Source: Piper betle
Taxonomy: Eukaryota; Streptophyta; Magnoliopsida; Piperales; Piperaceae
Direction of reading: 5' to 3'
Length of the DNA: 64,000 bases
Assembly (NCBI GenBank): GCA_033002965.1
Contig: JAURVB010014081.1
Coordinates: 62,001 to 126,000 of the forward strand
Position 1 is the stretch's first letter; every line of letters starts with the position of its first letter. The notes below the pieces were generated by a model. That model was not told the origin of the DNA. It worked only from the letters and a program-made list of their open reading frames with translations, and did no database searches. Shown piece by piece: positions 48,031 to 64,000 of the stretch. Both the position numbers and the translations under genes were made by a program.

Positions 48031-48937
48031 TCCTCTTCATCTCATTGAAGAACTCTTGGGTCTCCTAACATGCTTGGATTTGCTGATAATGTCAATGAGC
48101 TTATTGAAATCCGACACATCGGGTTCAAGCCCGAACCTGGGCATCTTCGCTCGGGCATATCGTCGAGCGACTAGAAGGAAGGTCTCCTTTGTCAGCAAGC
48201 CTTTGATCTTCATGGCGTCCACCATGTTCCACGCGTGCCTAAACTGCTTGATCTTACCCAAAGCCTCGACCAGCCCATGGAAGCTCTCTGTGGTGTACTT
48301 GAAACCACGCTGCTTCTCCGCCCACCTGAAGAAAGCCAGAGCAACGCCGCCGTTGTTGCTAATCCTTCCTAGCACTTCCTCGACAAGCTCAAGGGTGAGC
48401 TTCAGGCCGGAAAGATTTAGGCATTCATCAAATTAGGATTTTAACAAAAAAATCATACAAAAGCAGGAATCATACAAAACTAAGAAGGGGGTGGGCGGGG
48501 AGACCTAGAGATTGAGGAGGAGGGCGGCCATGAGGTGGAGGCGATGCATGTCATCGAAGTAGGCGAGCTTTGTCGGCGGCGCGGCGTCGAAGTGGGTGGG
48601 GTCGTCGGCGGCCTCGAAGTGAGATCGGAGCTATAGAAGATGAGGTCCGTGGAGCCGAGCTCGATGACGCCGGCGGGGAGGGGGATGCAGACCATGGTGA
48701 GGCAGTGGGGGTGAGGCAGGCTATAGCTCCGGCAGCGGAAGTCGAGGCGGAGAGCAGCGGTCGGCGACGGAGGTGTGGCGACAGGACGGTGAAGGGGAGG
48801 GAGATGGAGAACTCGTCACAAGTTTTTTATCATTGGTTTTCCAATTGTTTTTATACCGTTAGATGCTTTTTGGACCGTTAGATCCAAATTTAAGTACAGA
48901 GAAGCTTACTTTGCTGCAGCACAGGCTCCCTTTCCTC
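48031..48937 (-). repeat. Inverted repeat, arm B (bHLH/PPR chimera, truncated)
   Basis: Minus-strand copy of arm A. It carries the same MVCIPLPAGVIELGSTDL fragment and the first part of the PPR (GFKYTTESFHGLVEALGKIK) up to SKHVRRP. The frame then changes by a one-base difference and ends. The 33-bp gap joins RARAK directly to MPRFG. Its right end meets a (TA)n tract at about 48938-48961. Confidence 0.92.
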
Positions 48938-49006
48938 ATATATATATATATATATATATATACTGATGTGGCAGACAAGAGATTGGAACTCCGGCACATG
49001 ATCACT

Positions 49007-52701
<3,695 letters not shown>

Positions 52702-53411
52702 AGACAAGTGCGATTGCTTTCCCAGTTGCATTAACCTGTGTCGTGTATCCATCAATTTAAGGCTAAAATTTTATCTTCCTGTAGTTCAGCTTACTGCTCA
52801 TCTTTTGACATATCTGGTATTTGGTTGCCGATGATGGTAATAACTTCCAACTTATCCTGTGATCATATCCTAGAAGTCATGACAGATTTGATCACAGTAT
52901 CATATAAATGTCACTTACGTTCTACACATCGCTTTTCGCAGTCTTATGATTGATCTACTGAAGTGTTGAACCCCTCTACCAAAGCTCGGAGTGAAAAAAA
53001 TATGGGGAGAGAAAACACGTAGGGAACCTCGATTGAATTTGTCCCTGTTCCGATAAAGCACTCTTTGATAAAAGCTGTAGATGTTTTGAATGACTCCTTT
53101 CTCTCACAAGAGCTCGACAAGAGATAATTTTGGTGCTTATAGTACCTTCTATCGCCTTGTAAGGATTAAAAAGAGTTTTTAATCACAGTCAAGGTGAGCC
53201 CAGAGTACAAGATAATCATGAACAAAAATGTCGAAGAGGCAATTGTTGCAAGAGGGCACTTTAGTAATGTTATGGAAGAGAGAATCTTGTTATTATCTCT
53301 CTCTCATTTTAGGATTTGAGTGGCCATTTTTGAGCCGAAGGCTGCAACATTATCCATCCATATTTCCAATGTACCCGTGTTTGTAGAGCCACAGAAGAAC
53401 ATACCAAAGAG

Positions 53412-53726
53412 ATGGACGGAATGCAGATAGCCCTTCCGATATTAGGAATTGTTGTAGCTGCAGCAGCCAACTTTTATGCAGTGAGCTTTGCTGAGATAAG
53501 AGAGGTATTTCTTCAACAAGATGCATCTGATTCGAGCTTACTGTTTGCTGGTTTTTAACTTGTTTTCACTCAGTAACTCTCTCATTTTGGCGGAAAAGAA
53601 ATCTTTCAGAGACTTGGATGAGTCGGAACCAGAGGATGGGGATGGAACTCCTCAATGAGCTCAAGGAAGCGGCGAGCAATTAGGAAAGCCGAAAAGGAAG
53701 GCAGGGATGGGAAAAGGTCGCAGTGA
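53412..53726 (+). CDS. Small single-pass membrane protein, frameshifted tail
   Basis: Exon 1 (53412-53504) gives MDGMQIALPILGIVVAAAAN then FYAVSFAEIRE, a hydrophobic segment. Exon 2 starts at 53599 after AAAAG and gives KSFRDLDESEPEDGDGTPQ, ending at TGA 53656-53658. In another frame the sequence goes on SSMSSRKRRAIRKAEKEGRD and GKRSQ to a TGA ending at 53726. From memory, small plant proteins with ANFYA, REKSFRELDESEPED and an SSRKRRARKKAE-like basic tail exist, so I infer a one-base slip at about 53650. No function is known to me. Confidence 0.55.
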
Positions 53727-54120
53727 CATGTTCATGTACATGCGTCTTTGTAAACCCAAGAAAAAAGCTCGTCGTTGTTCATCTTGATGGAGTGATAAGG
53801 TGCAATATATCATAGAAGTACGAAAAAACAAACACAAACTTGCAAACTCTGTTAAATCTCATTTTTGTCCATCAAAAAGCATCCGATAGATGTAAATCCA
53901 GAAGTTACAAAGGAGCAAGTATAATATAAGTAAACATAAAACATATTAATGAGGCTACATGTACACCCGCAATATACACATTTTGCTCATGTTTCGACTC
54001 TCAAAATTCTGTTGAATTGGACCAAATATCCAAATGCATAAGACAGCTTATTTCTTGCGAAAGTTAAATTACCAAAACTTTGTTTTGCAGAAGGTATCAT
54101 ACTTCCATATCTCAAGTTCT

Positions 54121-57100
54121 TCAGACGTCCAAATTCATCAGCTCCTCGGCTTCTTCACTATCCTCTAAGTCTTCCTTCCTCTTCTTGCTGTCTGTCTCTT
54201 TCAATTTCTGTAGTTCCATACAACATGTAAGAATGCAGAGATATGCAGTGCATAGTAGTAAAGACAAGAAAAATTAATCAAAATCATACCATGAGAGAAA
54301 TCTTCTTAGCTTCACTGACACGCTCCAACAACAGCAGAACTTCCTTTTTCAGGCAATGGAACTCCGGAAGCTTCTTTCCTAAAGATTCATATTCATAAGG
54401 GTAATGCTAGATCGATATGTGTTTGGACACATCTAATGTGACTACTGTTCATAAATGGAAGTAGAACCGAATTGCTCATACCTATGAGCTTCTCAATTCG
54501 TAAGAACCATTCCACCTCGAATTCGTTAACCAATGAAATTGCCACACCAGACCGCCCAGCTCGAGCAGTTCTTCCAACTCGGTGAATATATACCTATCAA
54601 AGTTGACCAGAAATGCAAATGTTAGAGTAATACATATTCAGATTAGCCTGCTTCTACTTCTAATACTAACAGTTCCAGTTTGCTTTGATGTAAAATATTT
54701 CTATATCATATTCCCCATGCTGAGCCACCTTTCTATTGATTGTCATCGAGGAAAATGATTTATGAAAGTAAAGTAGATGAATGGACTTCATTTAGCCATC
54801 AACCAAACTGATTTGTTTCAAACCAAAAGTATCTTCCTGTAAGAATTTTGTAGCTAAGTCTATGCTAAATAATAGCTAAATAACACTTCAAATCCACCCC
54901 GATGTTCTGCTCATTCCCATGCACCATCAAAAGCGAGTTAAAAACTGCCAGTGTATTGATAGTTACCTTCGAATTAGTAGGTACATCATAATTGATCACA
55001 AGATCAACTGAAGGGATATCAAGCCCTCTACCGGCCACATCCGTGCAAATAAGAATCTTGCATTCACCAGATTTAAACTTGTTTAAAGCCTCCGCTCTTC
55101 TCTCCTGTTCATTGATGTAAATTTTAAAGCACTGTAAAATTGCCATTTTAATTGATGAAAAATGGGGAACAAATAGACAGAATTAAAGGAAATAACTTAA
55201 TATATGTTTCTTTATTTTTCAAAGTCTTACTTAAAGACAATACCTGACTCATTTGGCCACTGACAGGAATAGCATTTAAGCCGAGGTTTTTAAGGATCAA
55301 TGCTAGTAGACGAGTTAGCTTTACGTGTTCGAGTAAATACCATTGACATAGTGTAGGATGTCTCAGTTAGGATGTGAACTAGAAAGCAGTCCTGGAGATT
55401 ACAAGCATGAAATTAATTAAATAAGTAAATTGTTAACGAATCATGGATTAGAAAAAACAGACAACGTCAAATTAAAATACAAATAAAAAGTAAAAATAGC
55501 AAAAAAACATCAATTAATGGAGAAGATGATGTGCTTAAGCATCAGATCCTGAAAGCTAATAATGCCAATTTCATTTAAAATTTCAAAATATTGACATCAT
55601 TGCTAGGAACTTATGATGATAATATAACATCTACAACCTTGTGTGAAAAGGACTTTATGAGTCATCTGCACAAATGAGTGAACGTCAATAATACCAGATG
55701 ACATGAGATAAGCACACCTTATGTTTTGCAGGTACCAAGCGAAAATGCTCCTTCAAAGTGCTGACAGTTGAATATTTTGATGATGTCTCAATCTAGACAG
55801 CAACAAAATAGCATAATTTGTTCAACATCTTATTATCAAGAAATTAAAAATAGGCATTCATCATACCTTCGCAGGATTCTTTAGGCATGCTCTTTGAAGA
55901 TTCCTAACCTAAAAATGAGTAAATACCCACTGATGTCAACATCGATCGGTCAAAGTTGTCTAGGTAATAACTACAACATTTGAGGTCCATAATAGTTCTA
56001 CATTGACTGTTTATATTTATTCATACAAAAATGTGTAGTTGTTACAATTGATGGTACCTTATTGGTCATAGTAGCTGAAAATAAATATGTTTTTCTTCGC
56101 CGAGGGATGACCTTTAAGATCTCATTGATATCTTTCTCAAACTCCATGTTCAACAAACTGTCTGCCTCATCCAACACCTGTTCACCATGCATAAAAGTAA
56201 GCTTTTCAAAGATACAATGCTTTAGGAATTTCTACTAGCATTTTAATTGAATGTTTCCAGCTTCAATTAACATGTAAGAGAAAAGTACCAAATATTTCAG
56301 GGTTCGCAGGCTAAATCCACTCGTATTATTTAGGTGATCCAAAAGACGACCAGGAGTTCCCACCTGCAAGCAAATCAAAGAAACGAAAACTCAACAAACC
56401 AAAGATTAAAAAATAATTTACTAGGCTTAGCAGTGCTACATTAGATCAATATTAAAATGGGTCTATAATCTGCACACTATTTTGTGCATATCTACAAATG
56501 TTTTTAGAATCTCAGCACCTCTTTTCTGGGCAGTCTAATTTCTGAAATTATCATCTCATTTCTGGGATTCTACATACATGCCTGTGCACAATAATGCACG
56601 AACATACCAGAATATGAGGCCGATTTGCAAGAGAAATTGCCTGTGACATCATGTCTACACCTCCTACAATCTACAAAGACAAACATAAAGAGTCATCAAT
56701 ATTTCTCATTTGATTCATGACAACTTCAAAGAGTAAGTATATAGCCTCAAAAATTGCATGAACATCTTTCATTTTATTCCAATAAATGGGGAAACAGAAG
56801 CCACTGCTGTCCATCCCTCTTCGATCCACTCAAATCTTCATACCTACTACTTTCTTCATGGCAATCTCTTCACCCTCTTACAAAACATGTTAAAGTTTAC
56901 TAAGGACAACGATTTGAATCACTCTCCTAAAGACTTCAACCCTCGTCAATGGCACATTACATTATCTAAACCAGAAAATTAGAGAATTAAAGTATATGCT
57001 ACCATGCCCTCACCACAGCACATCTAATGCCGGCGCAGGAACCAAGTGCTTCAAACTGTTCAGATATCTGGCTCGCCAACTCCCTGCACAAAAGTTAAAT

Positions 57101-57770
57101 CACAATGCCAAACAATACAATCAAAAGGACCACGTTGAATACATTAAACGCCCCAATCAACCTTGTAGGAGACAACACACAAGCAAAGAACGGCTTCGGA
57201 TTCTCCAAAAGAGCTTGCAAGACCGGAATTGCAAAAGCACCAGTCTTTCCCGTCCCAGTTTGTGCAAGCCCAACCAAATCCTTCCCTACCAATAACAACA
57301 CACAAACAAAATGCTTTTCTCTTAGAAAAAAAAAATTGTGATGTTCATTACTGACGAGCCATAGCAATTGCACTATCAAAGCAACTAAAAGAAGTATTGG
57401 TATATGTTCAAATGGAAGAATAAAATCGGTTACTAGATGAATTCCGATTTGTTGAACGCAACGTAAAAGGTCTTGCTCCCTAATCTGATTAGCCCTTGTA
57501 GTCCAACTAATACATTACCATGACGAATCCAAGATTGCAGTAATTAATGAAAAAAAGATAATTGCACAAACTTAAGAAATATGCTACAAACAAACAACAT
57601 ATGCATCAATAATTTTTTTAAAAAAAAATTGAACCTTGCAAAGCAAGAGGGATGGCCTGGGATTGAATACTGGTAGGATTCCTCCAACCCATCTTCTCGC
57701 ATGCTTCGACCAATTGCTTGCAGACTCCGAGCCGCTCAAAAGGGTTCACGTCGGCGCCGTCGTCCGCCAT
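54121..57770 (-). CDS. DEAD-box ATP-dependent RNA helicase, RH10/DDX47 (Rrp3)-like, one frameshift
   Basis: Nucleolar-type RNA helicase; relatives act in pre-18S rRNA processing. Thirteen exons from 57770 down to 54121, GT-AG throughout. Seen: Q motif ([15 protein letters not shown]), motif I AQTGTGKT (53-60), Ia PTRELASQ, Ib TPGR, II DEAD (159-162), III SAT (190-192), [25 protein letters not shown], and a Lys/Glu-rich end [16 protein letters not shown]. All exons are in phase except 55244-55391, which has one base too many near 55317 (AAAGCTAACTCG where the family frame needs AAAGCTACTCG). Read straight, the protein stops after about 268 residues and lacks motifs V and VI. Without the extra base it would be 425 residues, the normal family length. 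Confidence 0.9.
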
Positions 57771-58338
57771 TGCAGAGGTGAGAACACAAAGTCCTCAACA
57801 CCACAAAGACTCCAGCTTTCGTGATCGATAGAACGCTGCTATGGAAAACAGAGCCGGAAAAGGCGGTGGCGGCGAGGGTGGCGGCGAGGACGGCGGCGAC
57901 GGGAGTAGGAGAGACGACCCCTTTGCCGCCACCGAAATACAGATACGTCCACACACCTGCGCTGCGGTGTATATGCGAACGAACGATGCGTATTGGTTGG
58001 AAGTGTGGGCCCGTGGCAACGGGGAACGCTTTATTCTTAATTAATTAATCTTTCGAAAAAAAGACTTAGCGATTGCTTTTATTCTATTAATCCAAAATCA
58101 TTTTCGTTAAGTTTACAGGTAGCATTTATTTTGATGGGTTTGTAATTTTCTTCGAAAATAAAATTTTAATTTTAATTTAGAAGAAAAAAACTACACATTA
58201 TTAGTTATATCTTTTCTCGTAATTTTCCTACACAATAATTATTAGTTTGCTGTCTTCAATTATTTATTTTTATTTTTTCTTTTTAATTTTTGGGATCTTA
58301 CTACACATTGTTGATCCGGCTATGTTTTTGTGAGTTCT
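57771..58338. other. Helicase 5' region and spacer
   Basis: Presumed promoter and leader of the minus-strand helicase. The ORFs at 57795-58048 are GC-rich and show no recognisable protein family. Confidence 0.4.
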
Positions 58339-59742
58339 TGGGGATACAGACCTCCCCAAGTTGGCCCAGTGGAAATAAAAAAGGAACAAAATAGAGACAC
58401 CAAAAACATAAGTAGATAACAATTACCGTACAATTTATTAAGAGTAATTTTTATCATTAAAAGATAAGTAAGTCTTTATCTGTCTCCCTCTCAACTCATG
58501 GATCAAACAACAGCACATTGATAACAGCCAATAACTTCTTTGACACTTCCCTGTAGACCATATCCGAGCTCTTTGCTACGAGATTTCAACCGAGATCAAT
58601 AACTGGTTTCCCTTCAAGGGAGGAGGCTTCCCCAAAGAGGGAGAGACCTCCCTCTCCAAACCTCCTAAACTAGCCTGGATTAGGAATAAGATGAAGATTT
58701 AGGATACAGAACGTGGATCCATGAAGACTATTTATAACATGGACAACAAAACAAACTAAATGCTCAAACCAAAAACAAAGAGTCCAACAACTAAATATTT
58801 CTCCTTGAACATCGAAACGCTCATCAATGGACTCTCCTATTTTCCATCATCCTTCAACCTCCGTCAATTCCAACCTCTACAATCTCCACCTTTACGAGGA
58901 AATATACTTCATAATCTCGAACTAACGTTAAGGACAACCACGCATCAAATAGGTACGAATGTCCCCCCACACCAAACCAACATGACCATAGAGATTACTC
59001 CTATATCAAGCCAGTAGATACCCACAACTCCACCTGGCAACTCCTACGAAATCCTCTGAGTCTCGCACCAAGCAAGAGCGAACCACAGCTCCGCCCAAAT
59101 TGCAACTGTCACTTCAACACCAAGTGACACCTTTGATGACTCCACTAAAACTCAAATCTCTTCATTAGTTCTTCATTGGTAACCACCATCCAAAATATCT
59201 GGTAAGTCAAAAGTTCCTTCCAACTCCATGCTCTCAATACCAATAGTTGGAGATATAGACCTCCCTAAGCCGGCAAAACAGAAATAATAAAGGAGCAAAA
59301 TAGAAACACCAAGAAAAAACGTGGATGACAATCACCTCATAATCCACCAAGAGGATCTTAATATCACCCAAGACATACCTCTTCGATACTTCCCCGAAGA
59401 CCATAGCCAAGCTCTTACCTACAAGACTCTAGTGGAGACCAATAACCAGTCTCTCTTCCATGGCGGGAGGCCTTACCCAAAGGGGGAGAGACCTCCCTCT
59501 TCAAACCTCCTAAACTCTCCTACATTAGGACTGAGACGAAAATTTAGAATACAAAATATGAATACATGAAGGCTATTTATAACATGTGAAGGGAACCAAA
59601 CATTAAATACTCAATCCAAAAACAAAAAGAGTCCAACAACTAAATACTTCTCTTTGAACATCGAAACGCTCATCAATAAGCTCCTTTGTTTTCCACCATT
59701 CTTTGAACCTTTCTTCATGTTCCATCAATTCCAAACTCTACA
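58339..59742 (-). mobile_element. Miniature LTR element (TRIM-like)
   Basis: Two direct LTRs, 58339-58881 and 59248-59742, share TGG.GATA.AGACCTCCC, CGAAACGCTCATCAA and ATTCCAA.CTCTACA, and start TG and end CA. In minus orientation the interior begins near TGGTATTGAGAGC, one or two changes from the initiator-Met primer site, and ends in the purine-rich AAAGGTGGAGATTG. The interior is only 366 bp and non-coding. The LTRs are clearly diverged from each other, so the insertion is old. No target duplication was recognised. Confidence 0.75.
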
Positions 59743-60005
59743 CTAGTTTCTCTGTTCTAATTTAATGTTTTTTCGTTAAAAAAATCAATAATAACAAAAC
59801 TACTTTTGCACGAGAAAAAATATACAATCATTGTCTATAATACATATACCACTTCAATGATAAGACATGAAAAGCTATATATAAAATCTTCAAAATTCTA
59901 TTAGTCTGGAAAAAACTGAGAAAGTTCACTCAAACAAAACAAAGTCACTTGCACGAGATAAAATTAATCATCATTGTCTAGATAATAACTAAATTGGAGT
60001 TCCTT

Positions 60006-61613
<1,608 letters not shown>

Positions 61614-61674
61614 GGCCTGGTTCTCTTCTATGAATGGTGGCCAGCGTTAGTCCACAGTCATGCTTGAACTTTAC

Positions 61675-62345
61675 CAAAAGATGAGGATTCTGTCTGCAAG
61701 AGTGAGACTCGATAGCATCGTGTCTACGGCCTCCAACAATCTAAAAAACAGAAAAACAAGAGAAATTTGGATAATTTCTTCATTTAATAAACTCGCGATA
61801 TCTTCAAGAAACAAAAAATTGACAACTGGAATTTCACCTTTCACTAATTCATCCTCATGTAAATATTCCTAGTCTTCCACAGTGATCAGCTTGACTACTT
61901 CGATCCGCTAAGCTATCTTCTGAAGTATAATAAAAATTACAGCTTCTGGGATGACTTGAGTGGACCTAAATTACAAGGGAAAATTAAGCTAACAAGTAAC
62001 AAAAACCTTGATCCATACCCCCCCTCCGCCCGCCCCCCCCACTACACACACACACACAACAAAATAAATAAATAAATAAATAAATTGATTTTTTTGACAA
62101 CAATCAATGCCAGTCTAGCTACTTTAATTCAGAAAGCAAAGAGGCAAAGCAGGATCAAAGTGCTTCAAAATTTCCAGGGACTTGGGTTGTCAACTCCATA
62201 ACCATCAGCTGCACAATTCAATTCCAGTGGAGAAATATAACCGAAACAGTTCAAAGTACACAACAAGAACCACGAGAATCTACTGAACCAACAATTGAGT
62301 AGCAGGATGTAACACTACACAAGCAGAGAAGGGCAATGAGTAATC
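61675..62345 (-). pseudogene. Decayed exons of a second DEAD-box helicase (RH10-like) copy
   Basis: Three blocks match the helicase at 54-58 kb, same strand and order. 61675-61740, after a TTTTTTAG acceptor, reads ATTGTTGGAGGCCGTAGACA.. and ends CCTCATCTTTTG then GTAAAG, against exon 4 (ATTGTAGGAGGTGTAGACA.. CCTCATATTCTG then GTATG). About 62125-62208 carries GTGCAG and GGAGTTGACAACCCAAGT, TTTGAAGCACTTTGATCCTG, against exon 3. About 62300-62345 carries CCCTTCTCTGCTTGTGTAGT, against the end of exon 2. The spacing between exons is close to that of the intact gene. Frames are broken. Confidence 0.7.
62043..62085. repeat. (CA)n and (AAAT)n microsatellites
   Basis: ACACACACACAC followed by about five AAAT units, preceded by a C-rich run. 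Lies in the intron-3 position of the decayed helicase copy. Confidence 0.9.
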
Positions 62346-64000
62346 GAAACTCCACAATACAAGACCTGTTGGCAACGTCGGCGAGGGCGGCGGGGGGCGG
62401 GAAAACATCCAGTGGGCGAAGACACTGGTAGGACCGTTGCATTATTCGGGTTGGAATAGTGGGGTCGATTGGGGATCGAACCGAACCGAACCAAACCAGG
62501 ATTTATTACGTAGTTTAGAGTTGGGAAGAGTTTGGGAATAAATGCAAGCCCTATCAGAGAGGTTCAATTGTTCGACTCAGAAAAGTTTAAGTTAATGTTT
62601 GGTGCTATTTTTACTTAATTTGTTTTTATCAAATTATAATTAAAATAATAAATATTTTTGGCTTTATTGTAATTTTGAATAGCTCTACGAGGCATTTAAT
62701 TAATTAGTGCGAACCCGACAAATAAATGCGTACAGAGTACTTCCACTAATTCCTTGTTATTAAAATGTTTTTGGTATTACCTAAAACACCATAAGAATCG
62801 AGGGAGTTTAGTAGTTTTTAGTCACGCAAACTATCCCAATTAGTGGTGTGTGTCTAGTTTTGTTTCGGATATGTTTTGAGAATGATGTGTGTAACTCATG
62901 TTCTTGCCTCATTTGCCTTCTTGTTGACCCATCGTTAAAGGCACGGGTTTGAGAGTGACGTTTGGGGACACGTAATTAATCAAAAATAACAATCTTGGAA
63001 GCCGATTGTGAATTCGATCGAGTTTGACTGCTTTAAAGAGTTAAGGGGACAGAAAAACTTTCCAAAAAAAGAAGATAGCAATAAAAGATGAAATTTCATA
63101 CATAAGCTCACTTTTTTTAATTTTTCTAAAAATAATAGAATATGTGATTGCAATAAAAAATTTATAATTAAAGTGATTTTGGATTGTCTGTGGTAATGCA
63201 TATGAGCAGCGTATGTGGGCCTACCCTAGTGATGGTCAGCTATAACAAGACGAAATCATAGATAGAAGCATGGGCTGGGGATCCACATTTAACGCCAATA
63301 TTTGGTAAGTTTTTATAAAGTGCTTGTGCAAGCTTATTAACTATAAAGTTTTACAATACATTTAAATTTTATCTTACCACAGGGGTCTTCAACGACTACT
63401 CCTCATCTAATCTTCTCTGGCTTTTATCTTTTCAACGACAAATATAGATTCTTTCGATATAAATAGTCTTCCATTTGTATCTTCCATCACAGAAAATTCT
63501 TTTATTAAACTTTTAAATTTTTACCTTCTTGTCTTCCGCTGGTATTCCACTCAAAATTAACACCAATCCAAGTGAAATACCGATCCAATTAGGCCATAAT
63601 ACCAATTATTACCAAATTAGTGGGGAATTCTAATTTGTAAACATAAAAAAATAACAACAATAATGAGAAAGATAAAGTCAAGCACCATGGGTACACATAT
63701 TTGATGTGTGGAAAATCCTTTTTTGGTAAAAGATTAAAAAACAACAAGACACACGATTAAAAACTTCCACTATATTCAAAGATGTTGCAATCCTCTTACC
63801 TCGGAACCAACATCCAATATAGAGATTACAAAGATTCACAACCCAAAAATCTTCTCTCAACAAAGAACAAAGATCTCCATTTACACCCAATCTTATAAAT
63901 TAGGGTGCAATGAATAACATCCAAGAAGAAAGCCAAAAATAACTTAAAAGGCCAGCAAAATTGTCTGGAACTACTCATTGCAATTTTGCCTATGTCTCGT
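62346..64000. other. Terminal spacer
   Basis: No gene recognised. ORFs here are short and without family similarity. The region from 62580 on is AT-rich. Confidence 0.45.

Noticed and set aside
55998..56192. Separate short helicase gene suggested by a stand-alone DEAD-containing ORF
   Set aside because: It is exon 6 of the thirteen-exon helicase read into its flanking introns.
57795..58048. GC-rich ORFs upstream of the helicase
   Set aside because: Mutually overlapping on both strands in what should be the helicase leader or promoter; no family match.

Overview
The window is nuclear DNA of a flowering plant. The coding regions are plant families split by GT-AG introns (NF-YC, HAK/KUP, a UBC4/5/6-type E2, a TIP1-like DHHC palmitoyltransferase, a saposin-B protein, PIS, HINT, an RH10/DDX47-type helicase, a BBE-like oxidase, a PPR). 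The gaps are AT-rich, contain microsatellites and are full of transposon debris. I cannot name the species. All gene models below were built by eye from reading frames, splice sites and family knowledge.

Layout. 0-5.4 kb: 3' part of an NF-YC gene, then a HAK/KUP K+ transporter on the minus strand broken by several stops and frameshifts. 5.4-12.5 kb: spacer, an intact E2 gene (six exons) and a palindrome-headed GC-rich repeat. 12.8-21.4 kb: a DHHC palmitoyltransferase with one late frameshift and an intact secreted saposin-B protein. 22-33.5 kb: an odd C2H2 finger ORF, then a repeat-dense tract with a hAT-type element carrying an 8-bp target duplication, LTR debris and an inverted, split copy of the 5' part of the next gene. 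33.7-37.6 kb: intact phosphatidylinositol synthase. 39.7-49 kb: two tandem foldback-like elements, a PPR fragment fused to a bHLH-MYC_N-like fragment and present again as an inverted copy 5.9 kb away, and between the arms a NAA50-like acetyltransferase remnant whose intron holds a 3-kb solo LTR. 49-53.7 kb: a HINT gene with a 2-kb non-autonomous LTR element in an intron, and a small membrane protein. 54.1-57.8 kb: a DEAD-box helicase (minus) with one frameshift. 58.3-62.4 kb: a miniature LTR element, a BBE-like pseudogene and decayed exons of a second copy of the helicase. 62.4-64 kb: spacer.

How it fits together. The genes are unrelated housekeeping or family members, with no cluster or operon logic. 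The window is best read as a record of structural decay: gene-fragment capture, inverted duplication, element insertion into introns, and recurrent single-base indels. Some of those indels may be assembly error rather than biology. No CRISPR, tRNA or rRNA gene was recognised.
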